Position numbers and translations under genes: made by a program. The notes under the pieces were generated by a model. It saw only the letters and a list, made by a program, of their open reading frames with translations. It made no database searches and was not told the origin of the DNA. Below, in pieces: positions 23,401 to 33,838 of a stretch of DNA of 64,000 nucleotides (its first letter is position 1; each line of letters begins with the position of its first letter). The stretch is from Ottelia alismoides (lineage: Eukaryota > Streptophyta > Magnoliopsida > Alismatales > Hydrocharitaceae): contig JAZKJV010002622.1 of assembly GCA_037367405.1 (NCBI GenBank), positions 531,369-595,368 of the forward strand. The letters are read 5' to 3'.

Positions 23401-23837
23401 TCAACTGGAACACACACCTGGGCCAAAAACAGAGAGACATGGATCTGAATGAGCTTGTGGAAGTCAGAAACCGAGCATACGACAACAGTGTGGTGTACAA
23501 GGACAAGGTAAAGCGTTGGCACGATAGATATATCAGACGAAAGACCTTTGTTCCTGGACAGAAGGTATGGTTGTTCAATGCCAGGCTGAAGACTTTCCAA
23601 GGCAAATTAAAGTCCAAGTGGACGGGACCATTCGTTGTCCGAACGGTGCATGATAGTGGATGTGTCGAGATCTCAGATCTCGCAGATGACGCACCGACAT
23701 TCCTAGTGAATGGGCAGCTATTGAAGCACTTCATCGAATCCAATGAACAGTTAGTCCATGTGGAGAAGATTGTATTCATACGCGAGACAAATACAGCAGA
23801 TAAATCTCAAGCCGCATATGAAACCTTGCAGCAGTGA
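17478..23837 (+). CDS. gag-pol: Athila gag-pol polyprotein, intact (2119 aa)
   Basis: One uninterrupted frame. I take ATG 17478 ([11 protein letters not shown]); the frame is open upstream but has no earlier ATG. Gag core spans about residues 150-340 ([35 protein letters not shown]). A Q/P- and charge-rich linker follows; no CCHC knuckle is visible. The protease motif is [12 protein letters not shown] (Asp 882). RT has [15 protein letters not shown] and the catalytic FMDDF (Asp 1385/1386). RNase H begins at [13 protein letters not shown] (Asp 1532). Integrase has its HHCC finger (HSGKRT...CPVCQRM) and D1810, D1869 and E1905, with exactly 35 residues between the last two. It ends with a GPFVV-type C-terminal module. 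The residue after the first integrase Asp is Ser (GIDSMGP), where A1 has Phe. All enzymes look complete; activity is unproven. Confidence 0.97.
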   Translation: MSDWGDLDTLFTDLSMSPPSNSSSSVRAHLGPPRTHDPLESWFPHAQGGYSQTNPFISSEITVEDHCLGNPFLDLPSNTGLIFQSPELEDKMPPKVPPDEEQIKQILARLADAEQRNADLTARMGQIIAAEGIDRPMVDTYNPAENEIQNWLAPAVPAQAFELKPHFLSLLPKFNGNLNEEPYTFLRDFELVCNNLSHPNIGQDYIWLKATPFALGDKAAHWLKNLGVVCTTWMQFKDLFLKKFYPLSRTNQMRTKIASFAQGACEPFHEAWDRFNDLVQKCPCHGISKAILVQTLICGLTPEMQGLVSAACGGSYLNKNEHAVWKILEQMAETGRSQATRAYQLSPSILSNETTRRTVADLTEDLIPSMGMIADKLTMVEQIHKRVAEMESLSSLPKKVEELSEKVAKIKLPTPSAPPVPVHRVHLVQEQAPGSQSSWDQTYTQQNHHAPPPVETEYEEHPPVYEINGLWYSRDPLVRQIEMGKDQAHRPTPVYQETRPVTVPRYQSRPDHGYQPQQRTSQQGPAPFHQQQYRHGQQGQFRTASTPQPAQPTELESLTLAIQTLSDRVQQIQNDYLDMRTDINRVSRAQDQQMAPRTPIPAQVQANPNSLHQGQNRPRDQVYYSDNYLSEHEILSYDNVNHMSLRSGRTVTIPDWARAQQEGTSEVRPEENSEEEKEEHHHQQKKRTSESSKHQPRSHPESDDTDEPAPPSEEDQPEEAEEASPVSPKHFPFRQSQSQSLYKSPSQSRVQNSVSAANEDISVPEPELIIPFPQALKGGKKKNTKIQKDDPEMAEFCNKHIKVTIPFNKFVEMTPAFQKYLKVRCTPTRVSRKTKSRVEKHVLSVATTCAIKNSFPRKRRDMGAHYVVSHVDDIAFARTLLDNGSSINLMPTALYERLNLGPLRKSRAILQFADKSTKRSQGELRNIVIKVEGQEYLVDFTVLDMETPRNWRDSQIILGRPFLRTAGALFDYKNGKIQFQTPGGDEELEMKQTRWQRPDSESSTEYSSIETDREHVDLVGPWRQNPASTEASISFEDDPVHESVCEILRNEYSSEPASPFIFDDIEAQVGLSVLTSLGQSEDEEDESDEAFADCMETFDDPTPEPSLVAATTEQDPATSNTEPDLIEPDFLDDHTIPELKPLPTTLKYAFLAGQDKKFPVIISLQLTEEQESRLLEILEKNRKAIGWSISDLHGINPALCSHHIYLENEAKPSREFQRRLNPNLREVVKKEIEKWCDAGFIYPISDSKWVAPIHVVPKKSGIQTTTNEDGEEIVTRVPTSWRVCVDYRRLNAATKKDHFPLPFIDQILERLAGKEFFCFLDGFSGYNQVAIAPEDQEKTTFTCPFGTYAFRRMPFGLCNAPGTFQRCMIAVFAEMVGEFLEVFMDDFSVHGDSFDSCLRNLDRVLKRCCEVNLVLSWEKSHFMVTEGIVLGHVISKRGMEVDPAKVDVIRRLQPPTNVRQLRSFLGHVGFYRRFIKDFSKIARPLTELLGKDAEFIVDHKCLEAFKLLQGMIMDAPILQAPDWSLPFEIMTDASDYAVGAVLGQRRDGVPFAIHYASKVLDSAQRNYTVTEKEMLAVVFALDKFRSHLIGSKVTVFTDHTALRYLMEKKDAKARLLRWILLIQEFDLDIRDKPGKKNVVADHLSRLEDLNTSEDSPIRDSFPDESIFVIDSLPWYANIVNYLVSKKVPEDWPKSQIDRLKSDARHYHWEDPILFFEGPDCVWRRCIPQEEYQSVLSLCHSLEAGGHHSGKRTAWKVLQCGFYWPTLFRDATTFAKSCPVCQRMGGTVGSKDEMPMQPVIICDVFDAWGIDSMGPFPVSHGFEYILLAVDYLSRWVEAIPTRAADSRTVCKFIRENIISRFGIPKIMISDGGSHFVNREVKKLLKDYGIEHRVASPYHPQTNGMAEVSNREVKTILQKLVRPDRKDWSHILDQVLWAYRTAYKTPLGTSPFRMVFGKPCHLPAELVHKSEWAIKKVNWNTHLGQKQRDMDLNELVEVRNRAYDNSVVYKDKVKRWHDRYIRRKTFVPGQKVWLFNARLKTFQGKLKSKWTGPFVVRTVHDSGCVEISDLADDAPTFLVNGQLLKHFIESNEQLVHVEKIVFIRETNTADKSQAAYETLQQ

Positions 23838-23969
23838 ACTCTAGCCATCTGCAACATCTCGAAAGATTCAGACCGACTCATCTGTACATATCATTCTTCC
23901 TGTATATCCTATCCTCTACCTCCACGATTCTAGTAACCCATCCCCACATCATCGAATCATTATCTCAGA

Positions 23970-24323
23970 CTATACTTAGGATGACCAAGATCCTAAGTAT
24001 AGGGGGGAGAGGTCACCTGAGTCGATTCATTGTACATCCTCCAGATCACATCGGTCCTCATACTCCCTTCTGTCCTATACTTAGGCTAACCAGAGCCTAA
24101 GTATAGGGGGGACCGATGCCCGCATGTATATATTCATCCATTCCCATCTTTCCCTCATCTGCCCCTTTTTTTGATCTTCTTCTTTACTTAGGCTTCCATA
24201 GCCTAAGTATAGGGGGGCGAGATGATTTCTACACCTTTTTGGCTCTCCTACGCTTAGCACGAGCTATGTCTTTTCCTCGCTCTTAGTGCTCTGAGGACAT
24301 AGCACACGCTAAGTATAGGGGGG
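23970..24323 (+). repeat. Array of PPT-like hairpins (A2)
   Basis: Stem-loops at 23970-24007 (CTATACTTAGGAT/ATCCTAAGTATAG), 24074-24111 (CCTATACTTAGGCT/AGCCTAAGTATAGG) and 24183-24217 (TACTTAGGCT/AGCCTAAGTA) each end in six G. A longer compound hairpin at 24249-24323 has GCTATGTC/GACATAGC inside CTTAGC/GCTAAG and also ends in TATAGGGGGG. Each 3' arm with its G run duplicates the PPT at 25626. Confidence 0.9.
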
Positions 24324-25066
24324 CGTGTATATATTACATATATACTTTACCCATAGCTCGTACTTTCACGTATTTTTGTATATATATACAATAATTACGG
24401 GTGGGTAACAATTGAAAAAAAAAATCCTTTAATAAATAGGCTTCTTATTTACTCTTGCATATCATCTCTGCATAGAAAAAGAGTCTTGCATTTTCATAGC
24501 ATGACATCTCATCTCATCTACATATCTTGCATATGCAAGGTGAAAAGTTAGTGGGTTCTAAACCAAGTTATGAGTAGATATTGAGGATGGACTTGATTTG
24601 ATCTTAATCCACCTAATTTCAGAGGAACCTTCTAGGAACTGGAGTTAAGATTTTTCAGGTCAGATGACTTAATTCTTTAAGTCTCCAAGTCTATGTTCAT
24701 ATGTCATCTTGACAAGCCTGAATAGAGCACTTAACAACACACACATGACTCTTGGAGACAATGGCTTAACATGCACCAGCACTTTACACATGGCTCTCTA
24801 CGGATGAAGTGATGAGGAGACAGTTTCCTTTAGCTTGGGGTAGCATATGAGGGTAGTACTTCTAGGCGGAACCTCTCTTCTTCTTCTAGTGAAGGAAGTG
24901 CGTCTCAACTTGGACTAGTGGTAATGAAGGCTGAGGACAGAAGCAGTGGGTTGCAATAAAGCTTCAAAAGAGGGATAGTCTACTGGCTCAAGAGGAAATT
25001 TCTTATCTATGATGCACCATGTATATATGTTGTACAAAGGCATGAAAAAAAAAATGCCAAAAAGAA

Positions 25067-25115
25067 CTCCAAAAAAGTGGTGGGTCGGATTGAAAATTTA
25101 ATAACCCCACCGGAG
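25067..25115 (+). other. Conserved stem-loop in A2 3' UTR
   Basis: CTCC + GGTGGG pairs with CCCACC + GGAG; virtually identical to 3996-4044 of A1. Confidence 0.5.
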
Positions 25116-25625
25116 TATATGTAGTCAAGAAAAGCAAAAGCTTGTGGTCATCATGTACTTGCAGCGGGAGACTTAGCTACACTGGTTGAGCTTCCAAAAG
25201 TATATACTTCTTCCTCCTCTTCTTGAGCCGGTTGAACTTGAACTTAGAAGGGAATACCCCGCTTCTCGAGGAAAGAGTTGCTAGACCGAGGCATTAGAGT
25301 TACCAGGTTGGGGGAGGTTGTTTCTTTGTTACTTCTGAGGTGGAGAGTCAGCTATCACTTACACTGCATGAAAGGATTCATGGTCATTAGGGTTTGTGTA
25401 TGTAGACTTGTTCTGATTAGGTAAGTCGAGGAGTCTTGAATAGAAGACTTGTGGAACTTGAAGTCTGTTAAGTCTTAAACTCAGATCCTAATAAGGTTCC
25501 GACACATGATTAATCCAAAGGTCAAGTCTAGCTCTATTTTTAACTTTTGTTCATGACCTTGGTATGGAACCCAATTTCATTTCACTCTTGCATTTCATTT
25601 AGTTGCTCGGGGACGAGCAAGGTTT

Positions 25626-25637
25626 AAGTATAGGGGG
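25626..25637 (+). other. Polypurine tract of A2
   Basis: AAGTATAGGGGG one base before TGATGAAT of the 3' LTR; the same word as in A1. Confidence 0.88.
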
Positions 25638-25638
25638 T

Positions 25639-28600
25639 TGATGAATCTGTTATTCATCACTCCAAAAGTCACAAATAGAGCCCTGTTCCCGAGAAAATAG
25701 AGGCATATTTCCTTTTATCTTGCATAAATAACACTCATGCATGCATCCATAATTCATGCATTATAGCAGCTCATCTGCATTTAAATAAGAAGCCAAAAAT
25801 CCCCTGTAAAATACCTCTTCCTCAAATAACTCCTTCTCTATAATAGATGTGTATACTCCTTAATAATATAGGGAAGGATGCCACAAATCACCCTTGTAAA
25901 ATAGCCTAAAATCCTGAGAACCCTTGTACATTAAAACACACATAAAGCCGCATACAAACCCCTACTTAGGTCTACTCACTCTTAGAATACTATATATTAA
26001 AAGACCTTCAAAATGAGACTAATTTCATCGAAGTTGGAGCTTGTATGAGAAACTTGGGTTTTTGGGTCATTTTGTATACTACATATGTATATTTATGTAT
26101 CTTTGTATTTATGTATTATATGTGACCTCATCTCCGTCTTTGGTCAACATGAAACTTGTAGATCTCATCAAGATCTACAACTTTCATGTTTTGAGTTTTT
26201 CCAAATTCGGCTTCCTCTTCTCTCTACACGTGTTTTCCCCTCCAACCATTCACAGCAGGCCACGTGGCGCACTCTGATTGCGCCACGCGGCCCGCTGCCC
26301 TTTGTCTGATCCACCCGCGCCTTCCGCCGTTGGATGGCCATCCTGATCCAACGGCCGAGCCGCTGCCACGCACGCCCTTCATATGGACCGTAGGATCAAA
26401 GCCCATACCTCATCTCCACCGTCCCTTAGCGCCGCGCTCTCAGCGAGCCACGTGGCGGCATCTACGCCGCTCGATCGCGCCCCCGATCCTCTCATCACAG
26501 CCGCCCACCTTCCAGCGAATCTCGACCCTCAGATCAACCCTACCCTTTCATCTGAGCCATCCGCTCGCGCCTCGCCAAAACGCGCCACGTGGCGCTCTCA
26601 TAACCCCTCATCTGGGCATCCCAGATCTAATCGTAACCGCTCCATCTCGCTTCGATCCCCACCGTTGGATCACAAGATCCAACGGTGGAGACTTCGTCTC
26701 CTACCTCGGGTGCCCCTCTCTCCCACGATCTCTGCCTTGCGGGAGGGGCGCCCCCTTTCCTTTTCTGGGCACACATCAGCCACCTTCTCCGGCCGCTGAC
26801 CCCCCCACTACGCTCCCCACTCATCCCTCTCCCTCGACAGCTCCCTCGAACACCACCATCTCCACCATATGCGCCCCACGACAGCCATAAACTTCGCCCC
26901 ATCACCAGCCCTGCCGAGACCTCCATCTTATAAATACGCCACCCACGGCGACATTCACCCCCATCCGCCACTCCAGGAAGATCCCTAGAGCTCCAAGCTT
27001 CCTATTGGTGACAGCAATCGGCTGATTTGTCGAGCGACGACAGAGCTTCTTCTCCGGCGAGATCCTCGGCCCACCGCCGTGTCGCAGCCACTCCTCCGAG
27101 CAGCTGCTAGAGCTCGGGGCTTTACCGACCTCTTGAGAGACGACCTGGAGCTCGAAGCTGAGCCCCAATCCCCAGGTAACCTCCTCCATTCCTCCTCCGA
27201 TCTTGCTCTTCTTTTTCTTGCTTTTTCCCGATTTTATTCGCCGTCATTGACCACCCTCGCACCTTCCAATCACCTCGGCGAGCTTCGCGTCGAAGCTCCG
27301 ATCACCGCAGTACCCTCCGCGCACTCCTACGACGTACATCACCATCCTCCGACCAACAGCTCCGCCATTTGGCCGGAGCTCGTCCACCGGATCACCTCAC
27401 GACGCCTTAGGCCTCGCCAACCAGCACCACTTCTCCACAAACGCACGCACGAGCCTCGGCTATACGTCTAACACTTGCAGGTACTCCTTTGATCATTGGC
27501 CGGAGCCTCACTGGAGCTCTCTTCGAGCTTCATCGACACCGAGCTCCAGCCCTCCTCCAGGGATCCAGAGACCACCGGAGCCTTCGCCGCGCACTGACGA
27601 CTCTTCCGAGCAAGGTGGGAGCTGACGAAGCTCACCACCGGAGCTTGACGACCGAGGCGGAGCTCGGCTGCCTTCACCGGAGCGCAGCCCTCTCCTCCGC
27701 AGGCGGCGGAGGATCGATAGAGAAGAAGGAGCAGCAACCGTTCGATCCTCTGATCGAACGGTCTTCACCCCTCCACGTGTCCACTTTGCCGCCCTCGTCC
27801 GCGACCGTTGATCACCCCTCGGATCGGACGCCTCACAAGCCGCCACAAGTCTTCATCGACATCCCTTGGATCCATCTTGATCCAAGGGCCTTCAGGCCGC
27901 CACGTCCCCTTATCCGAGCCTCGGCCTCCAAGCCTAGGCTCGGGTGACCCGAAGCTGCATCGAAGCTGAGCCGAACCTCCAGAAGACCCGAGCCTCGCTC
28001 CGAGCCTCCGACGCCCTCCGAACCTAGGTCGCCCCACGTGAGGAGCACGTGCGACCTGGGTTAATTGCACCGATGCCCCTGGAACTTTCCGAATTTGCAA
28101 AAAGGTCCCTGTGAAGCAGACACCACGTGAGGAGCACGTGTCTTGTGGAACAATTGCATAGAAGTCCTGCATAGTATTGGTAATTGCATTTTAGTCCCTG
28201 TCAGCACGTTTACTTATTGAAATTTTATTTTCCAGTATTGCATTTATACCCTTGAGTTTGCACGTGTCTATAGCATGCATATTTCATCATTTTGAAATTC
28301 TAAAAATTGCAAGTTGTTGAGAATTTTGTCCTCTACCTGTTAGTACCCGTGTTTGATTTTTGTTGGTATGCTTGAATTATTAATAAATTAATTGGTTCAT
28401 TTGTGTCATATTTTGCCCAGTGATGCCTTTTGATTTTTAATTAATTATCTGTGCCTTCAAAAATCGCCAAAAATTCACAGTAGCTTAAGGACATTATTTT
28501 CAACACTCCATAAAAATTGCATGTCGTTTGCACGCATAACGAGGCCTCAATAAATAGTTTAGTGATTTCCTTAAATTAATTTTAATTAATTCATTTCACA

Positions 28601-29161
28601 ATAAATTTAAGTTCTGTTAATTTTCCTAGGTTCCTGATCATTAGACCATCCTTGGATAATTTTAGTTCTTGGAAAAATTGTGATTTGATATTTATTAAAA
28701 ATTAAAAACTGAAAATCACTCTGTCTGTTTATTTAATTCACAGAAAAATTATTTTGAGTCGAAAAATTCCAAAAAAATTAGGTTAGCTTAATTTCATCCC
28801 ATTTCATAATCTGGCCAAGTTTCATAATTTTTGGAATTAATTTGACCATCTTTCTGAATTAACATTTAATTTGGCCTGATTTTGCATGTGTATTGCATAA
28901 AAAAGCTGAAAAAGACCAAAAAAATATTGTTCCTCGAAAATCAACACTTGTAAATTGCTGTAATCCACCTAAGGAGACAGTTGCCTCCCTGAGATCGACC
29001 TTGGACTCCACCAAGTAAAAAAATATCACCGCTTAAAATTGACCAACATCTGACTTAAGTGGTTTTTGATCATCCTCTCGTATCCGACTGCAACGAACAC
29101 TTAAAAGTAATTTGGACCATTAATTTGACCGAATTAACTAAGGGTGCGGGAGCGAGCATCA
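25639..29161 (+). repeat. 3' LTR of A2 (3523 bp)
   Basis: TGATGAATCT...GAGCATCA, a near-identical partner of 12603-16113. Followed at 29162 by the target duplication CCAGT. It differs mainly by single-base changes and an extra 12 bases (a repeat of a CGAGCCTC-type word) near 27995. Confidence 0.95.
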
Positions 29162-29166
29162 CCAGT
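29162..29166. repeat. Target-site duplication of A2, right copy (CCAGT)
   Basis: Directly follows the terminal CATCA of the 3' LTR and equals 12598-12602. Confidence 0.9.
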
Positions 29167-29906
29167 GTATATCATACTTTCAAATTCAAGTCATGCTTCC
29201 AAAACACGACGACCATGCATGGAATTTGATCGGTCCCAATCCTCATGAGTGATCTCATGTCTTCCGGTTCATAAGTGAACCTGTATGATCCCTTTGAGAG
29301 ATCGTATTTCTCGTATGCCCTTATATGCACACCAGCTCGCCAGTGTATAGACCTTGGTTAGGACATCAACCTATCGGTCTACCAAATGTACATACTCAGA
29401 TATATAGCAATACATCTGTCTCCGTCAGAGGATGCGTGCCTATGCTGTGACAACATTCAACATAGGACTTAGGTTATCTCGATCTCGTTAAGTCAACCCA
29501 TTGACCTAACTAATATGACACCTCCGAATCACTATTCCCATGCAGAGGACCTGCATCAAGAGGTCGGTCAGATATCAACCTATGTGAGAAAGGATTGCCA
29601 TCTCCTACTCAGGCTGGAGATCATCTCTTAACAATCATTTGACAGTGCTTGATGAGTCTTCTATCTAACTCCTTAGATATTCATCCAAACACCAGTTTCT
29701 ATGATTCATTTAATGAATCAATAGCTACATGATCATCAACATGGCCATGGTACATAATCCTAATTGTACAGAGGGACCTTATAGTGCATTGATTCATTTA
29801 ATTTCAGAAAGGAAGTGAAACATCAATAACTTTTATTGATAAACATATATATTACAACGATACTTATTGTAAGAATGGTTTTCCCAGGGCTCACATGTCT
29901 AACAAT
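29167..29906 (-). repeat. Copia 3' LTR, right part
   Basis: Continues the LTR broken at 12602. Its first 178 bp (29168-29344) repeat 12425-12602. It ends GTCTAACA on the plus strand, so the LTR starts TGTTAGAC in element orientation, matching the right LTR end at 38180. Confidence 0.88.
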
Positions 29907-29921
29907 CTCCCACTGTCCCTT
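29907..29921 (-). other. Polypurine tract of the copia element
   Basis: On the minus strand GGGACAGTGGGAGAT lies between the pol stop codon (29922-29924) and the LTR start TGTTAGAC. Confidence 0.85.
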
Positions 29922-31700
29922 AGAACCATTCAGGTACAATCCGTAAACCCATACTCATTACATGCTGGTCAAAAACCTTTTGTGTCAGAGGTTTGGTAAG
30001 AGGATCAGCAATGTTGTCGTCAGAGGCCACCTTGGTGATGATGATATCACCACGCTTTTGAATCTCCCAAATGATGTGGTATTTTCTTTCCGTGTGCTTT
30101 CTCTTTTGATGGTATATGGGTTCCTTTGCCTAGGCAATGGCTTCTGTGTTATCGCAGAGTAACGGGATGGGAGTATCAGAGGAAACTACGCCAAGCTCCA
30201 AGATGAACTTGCGTAACCACACCGCCTCCTTTGCAGCATCCGATGCGGTAATGTATTCGGCTTCTGTTGTTGAATCCATCGTAGTGTCATGCTTCTTGCT
30301 TCTCCAGCTCAGAACACCACCGCTCAACAAGAATACAAACCCTGATGTCGACTTTCGATCATCAATATCTGACTGGAAGTCTGAATCTGTATATCCCAAG
30401 ACTTGGAGATCACCATCCCCATAGACCAAGGTGTAATCTTGCGTCCATCTTAGATATTTGAATATGTTCTTTACTGCATTCCAGTGTTTCTCTCCATAGC
30501 AGGATTGGTAACGACTTACCACTCCCACTGCATAGCAGATGTCTGGCCTAGTACACATCATGGCATACATCAAGCTTCCTACATCTGATGCGTAGGGGCA
30601 TCCAGCCATGACTTTCCTTTCCTCAACACTTTGAGGAGCCATCCCTTTAGACAGATGGATACCATGTCCTAAGGGGAGGAATCCTTTCTTGGAACTATCC
30701 ATATGGAATCGTTCAAGAATCTTCTTGATGTATCCATGTTGTGATAATCCCAATATTCTCTTTTCTCGGTTTCTGAACAACTTCAAGCCTAAGATGTAAG
30801 AGCTTCTCCAAGTCTTTCATCTCGAAGGTATGGGACAGCCAAATATTTACACTGGTCATCATTCCTGTATCATTCCCAATGAGAAGGATATCATCTACTT
30901 AAAGCACGATGAATACTATGGCGCTCCCACTAAGCTTCTTATACACACAAGGTTCATCAGGATTCTGCACAAAATCATAACTCTTTATGGTTTCATCAAA
31001 TCTGATGTTCTAGCTACGAGAAGCTTGTTTGAGCCCATAGATGATTTCTTCAGCTTGCATACTTTACCATCCTCAACTATGAAGCCCTGAGGATGCTCCA
31101 TATAGATATCCTCCTCGATGTATCCATTGAGGAAAGCTGTCTTGACGTCCATCTGCCAAATGTCGTAGTCAAGAGATGCAGCTATATCTAGTAGTGTCCT
31201 GATGGACTTAAGCATGGCCACAGGAGAGAACATCTCATCGTAGTCGATACCTTCTCCTTGTGCGTAGCCCTTGGCTACGAGCTGTGCTTTGAAAGTCTCT
31301 ACTTTCCCATCAGGTCCCCTCTTTCTCTTGAAGATCCATTTACACCCAATGGGTTTTAACCCTTTAGGTGGATCCTCTAGGGTCCATACACCATTCTTAT
31401 GCATGGAGTCAATTTCTGACTTCATTGCTAGCATCCATTTATCCATGTCATGATCCGCGAGTGCTTCATCAAATGAAGAAGAATCATTGTCAATCTCACC
31501 TGACACATGGAATCCATACCTTTCAGGTGATGCAACCACCCTCGAACTCCTTCGAAGAGGTATGGGTGTTTCATCTTGATTTATCTCTTCAGTTTCTAGT
31601 TCAGGAATCTCATAATCCTCAGGGGATTCAATGAGTTCCTCTACCTCATTTCTATCTTGACCTTTAGGGAAATCATCCTCTAAAAATTTCACATCCCTAG
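29922..31700 (-). pseudogene. Copia reverse transcriptase and RNase H, inactivated
   Basis: Reads from 31700 leftwards. RT begins with WMLAMKSEIDSMHKNGVW and has GCKWIFKRKRGPDG, LVAKGYAQGEGIDYDEMFSPVA and DIWQMDVKTAFLNGYIEEDIYM. A frame break near 30990-31010 and a stop (30899-30901) fall in or just before the catalytic YVDD. Copia-type downstream motifs are good: SLMYAMMCTRPDICYAVG, LRWTQDYTLVYG, RNase H with YTDSDFQSD and STTEAEYITASDAAKEAVWL. An in-frame TAG at 30130-30132 precedes a still-readable tail with DDNIADPLTKPL, ending at TAA 29922-29924. Catalytically dead. Confidence 0.9.
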
Positions 31701-32730
31701 AAACAAAAATCTTTTGGGTCTCAATGTCATAATGCTGGTATCCAATACCATCTTTAACATACCCAATGAAGTAGCACTCACGAGTGCGAGATTCTAGCTT
31801 ACTTGCATCCACGTTCTTCGCAGGGACCAAGCATCCCCAAACCCTCAAGTATTTAACACTAGGCTTGGTACCGTACCAGAGCTCGTGGGGAGTCTTGGGT
31901 ACAGACTTGCTAGGAATCTTATTCATGATATATATTGCAGTCTCTACTGCATATCCCTAGAAACTAAGAGGTAAACGTGCTTTTCTCATCATTGAACGGA
32001 CCATGTCCATGATGGTCCTATTACGTCTTTCAGCAACAACATTAAGTTGGGGAGTTCCAGGGGGAGTGAGATTGGAGACAATTCTATTCTCTTTAAGATA
32101 TTCCTTGAATTCATCTGAGAGGTACTCACCACCTCGGTGAGGTCGAATCCGTTTGATCTTTCCTATCGGTTTGGTTCTCAACCAAAGCCTTAAACTCTTA
32201 AACTTTTCAAAGGTTTCAGATTTATGACGTAGTAGGAAGATAAACTCGTATCGCGAATGGTCATCAATAAATGTCAAATAATATCGATATCCATTTCTTG
32301 TCACGGTACTGAAGGGACCACATACATCAGTATGTATTAGGTCAAGAATACCTTCGCATCTTGTAACCTTGTTACAGAAAGGTGTTATAGTCATTTTACC
32401 TTGAATGCAATGTTCACAAGTAGGTAAAGATTGAACCTGTAGAAAAATCTAAAGGTCCATCCTTTATCAATCTATTGATCTTATCAACAGATAAATGACC
32501 AAGCTTTGCTTCCAAATCATATTTGAATGATTTCCATCCTCCCTGGATCTCTTGGGGTATTCATTATTAGTGGTAGTAACATTCATGACACATTCATCAA
32601 TGCACAATTCATAGAGTCCACCAGAAGTCAAAATACCATCCGCAATATATTTATCATAACAGTTTATGATTAATTTATTACAGAAAGTGAAGGAATATCC
32701 ATTTCTAACTAGATTAGATACAGATATCAT
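31701..32730 (-). pseudogene. Copia pre-integrase and integrase, inactivated
   Basis: 32730-32467 encodes the linker after protease (NMISVSNLVRNGYSF, GGLYELCIDE). The zinc-binding region follows around 32400-32480 in shifted frames (a CEHC-type word at about 32407-32418). The integrase core at 32394-31957 has HTDVCGPFSTVTRNGYRYYLTFIDDHSRY. At the second catalytic position it reads IRPHRGGEY, with His where the family has Asp. The Glu remains in VAERRNRTI. One in-frame stop (31957-31959) separates this from the C-terminal part (NKIPSKSVPKTPHELWYGTKPSVKYLRVWGC). Loss of a catalytic Asp plus stops make it inactive. Confidence 0.87.
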
Positions 32731-33838
32731 ATTCCTTCTAACTTCAGGTACATAAAGACACTCTTTAAGTACTATGACTCAACCACTAGAAAATGATAGT
32801 CTGCAGGTCCCGACAACAACTGTTGCAATACTTGCATCAGATCCCATCTGGATGACTATCTCCCCATGCTCCAGATTCCTAGTTTCCCGAAACAAATGCA
32901 ACGAATTTGCATACATGAACAGAAGCACCAGAATCTACAATCCAACTTACTTCTCGTCCAACGAGAAAGCTAGTTTCAATGATGAAAGTAGATTTCATAG
33001 CTGTTTGGGCTTTACCTTTATCAGCAGACTTTAGGTAATCCGGGCAGTTACGCCGCCAGTGCCCTGACTTCTTATAGTAGTGACAGACATCGGACTTTTT
33101 CGATGTCATCAGTGTGGAAGCACTGAAAGACGAACCAACTCCTTGATTCTTCTTATTTCTGTCCTGGGCCGGGCCCTTCCGAGAACCTTGCTTCCGCCCG
33201 CGCTTTCCTCTCACTTGTGCAACCATTGCACTAGTAGAGGGGTTGTCCTTCTTTATTACATCTTCTGCAGACTTCAATGCAACTAACAACCCAGAATTAG
33301 TGAAATTCGCTTTGCTCATGTGATATGACACGACAAAGTTGTTAAAAGACTTAGGGAGCGACAGGAGAATAAAAATCAGCCTGCATGTTAGCATCCATGA
33401 AGGCTCCCAGGTTTCCAATTCAGAGAGGTACCCAAACACTTTGGGTACGTGTTCTCTGACAGAGGTCCCTTCCTGCATCTTGCAGCGAATAAGCTCTTTC
33501 ATCACGTTGTAACGCTGTGTGCGGTTTATGTCACCGAGCATTTCCTTCAGATTCAGCATAATTTCTTAGCAATGGTTCATTTCCACATGTTGCTTTTGAA
33601 GCACATTGGACAATGACCCGAGGATATAACACCTTGCCAGATTATGGTCTCCATCATATTTCTCATTATATGATTTATCTTCCGCAGTCAGAGGGTCTGC
33701 TATCTTGTCCTTGGATAGCACATACGAGATGCGCTCCGCAGAAAGGATAAGATCCAAATTTCGGATCCAATCCGAATAATTTGGTCCGGTCAACTGATTG
33801 ACCTCCAAGAGCCTGCTAAGTGGGTTCATGGACTTCAT
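32731..33838 (-). pseudogene. Copia gag and protease, inactivated
   Basis: Starts at ATG 33838 (MKSMNPLSRLLEVNQLTGPNYSDWIRNLDLIL). An in-frame TAA at 33566-33568 interrupts gag; the frame then continues with MLNLKEMLGDINRTQRYNVMKELI. The nucleocapsid knuckle at about 33050-33090 reads CHYYKKSGHWRRNC, with Tyr replacing the second Cys of the CCHC finger. A basic stretch (RGKRGRKQGSRKG) precedes it. The protease signature is WIVDSGASVHVC near 32915-32950. The frame ends at 32879 by a shift and the link to integrase has a further stop. Confidence 0.88.

Larger units (their letters stand above)
23838..25638 (+). other. Athila A2 3' untranslated region
   Basis: 1.8 kb with no envelope-like or other convincing ORF. 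It contains the hairpin array (23970-24323), a block highly conserved with A1 (24592-25418) and the PPT. A 23-codon ATG frame at 24847-24918 lies in the conserved block and is shared with A1 (3770-3841), but not with A6, so it is left uncalled. Confidence 0.8.
12603..29161 (+). mobile_element. Complete Athila-type LTR retrotransposon A2 (16.6 kb)
   Basis: Order: 5' LTR (12603-16113), tRNA-Asp PBS, 1.3 kb leader, single gag-pol frame (17478-23837), 1.8 kb 3' UTR with hairpin array, PPT, 3' LTR (25639-29161), with CCAGT on both sides. By eye the LTRs differ by about 20-25 substitutions and one 12-bp indel over 3.5 kb, below 1%, so insertion is recent. No envelope-like ORF is present. It is structurally the most likely mobile element of the window, although activity is not shown. 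Confidence 0.95.

Noticed and set aside
23838..25625. Envelope-like ORF expected after pol in some Athila elements
   Set aside because: No frame longer than about 90 codons and no signal peptide or membrane pattern of credible length.
30137..30424. Plus-strand 95-residue ORF opposite the copia RNase H
   Set aside because: Shadow of the minus-strand pol reading frame.
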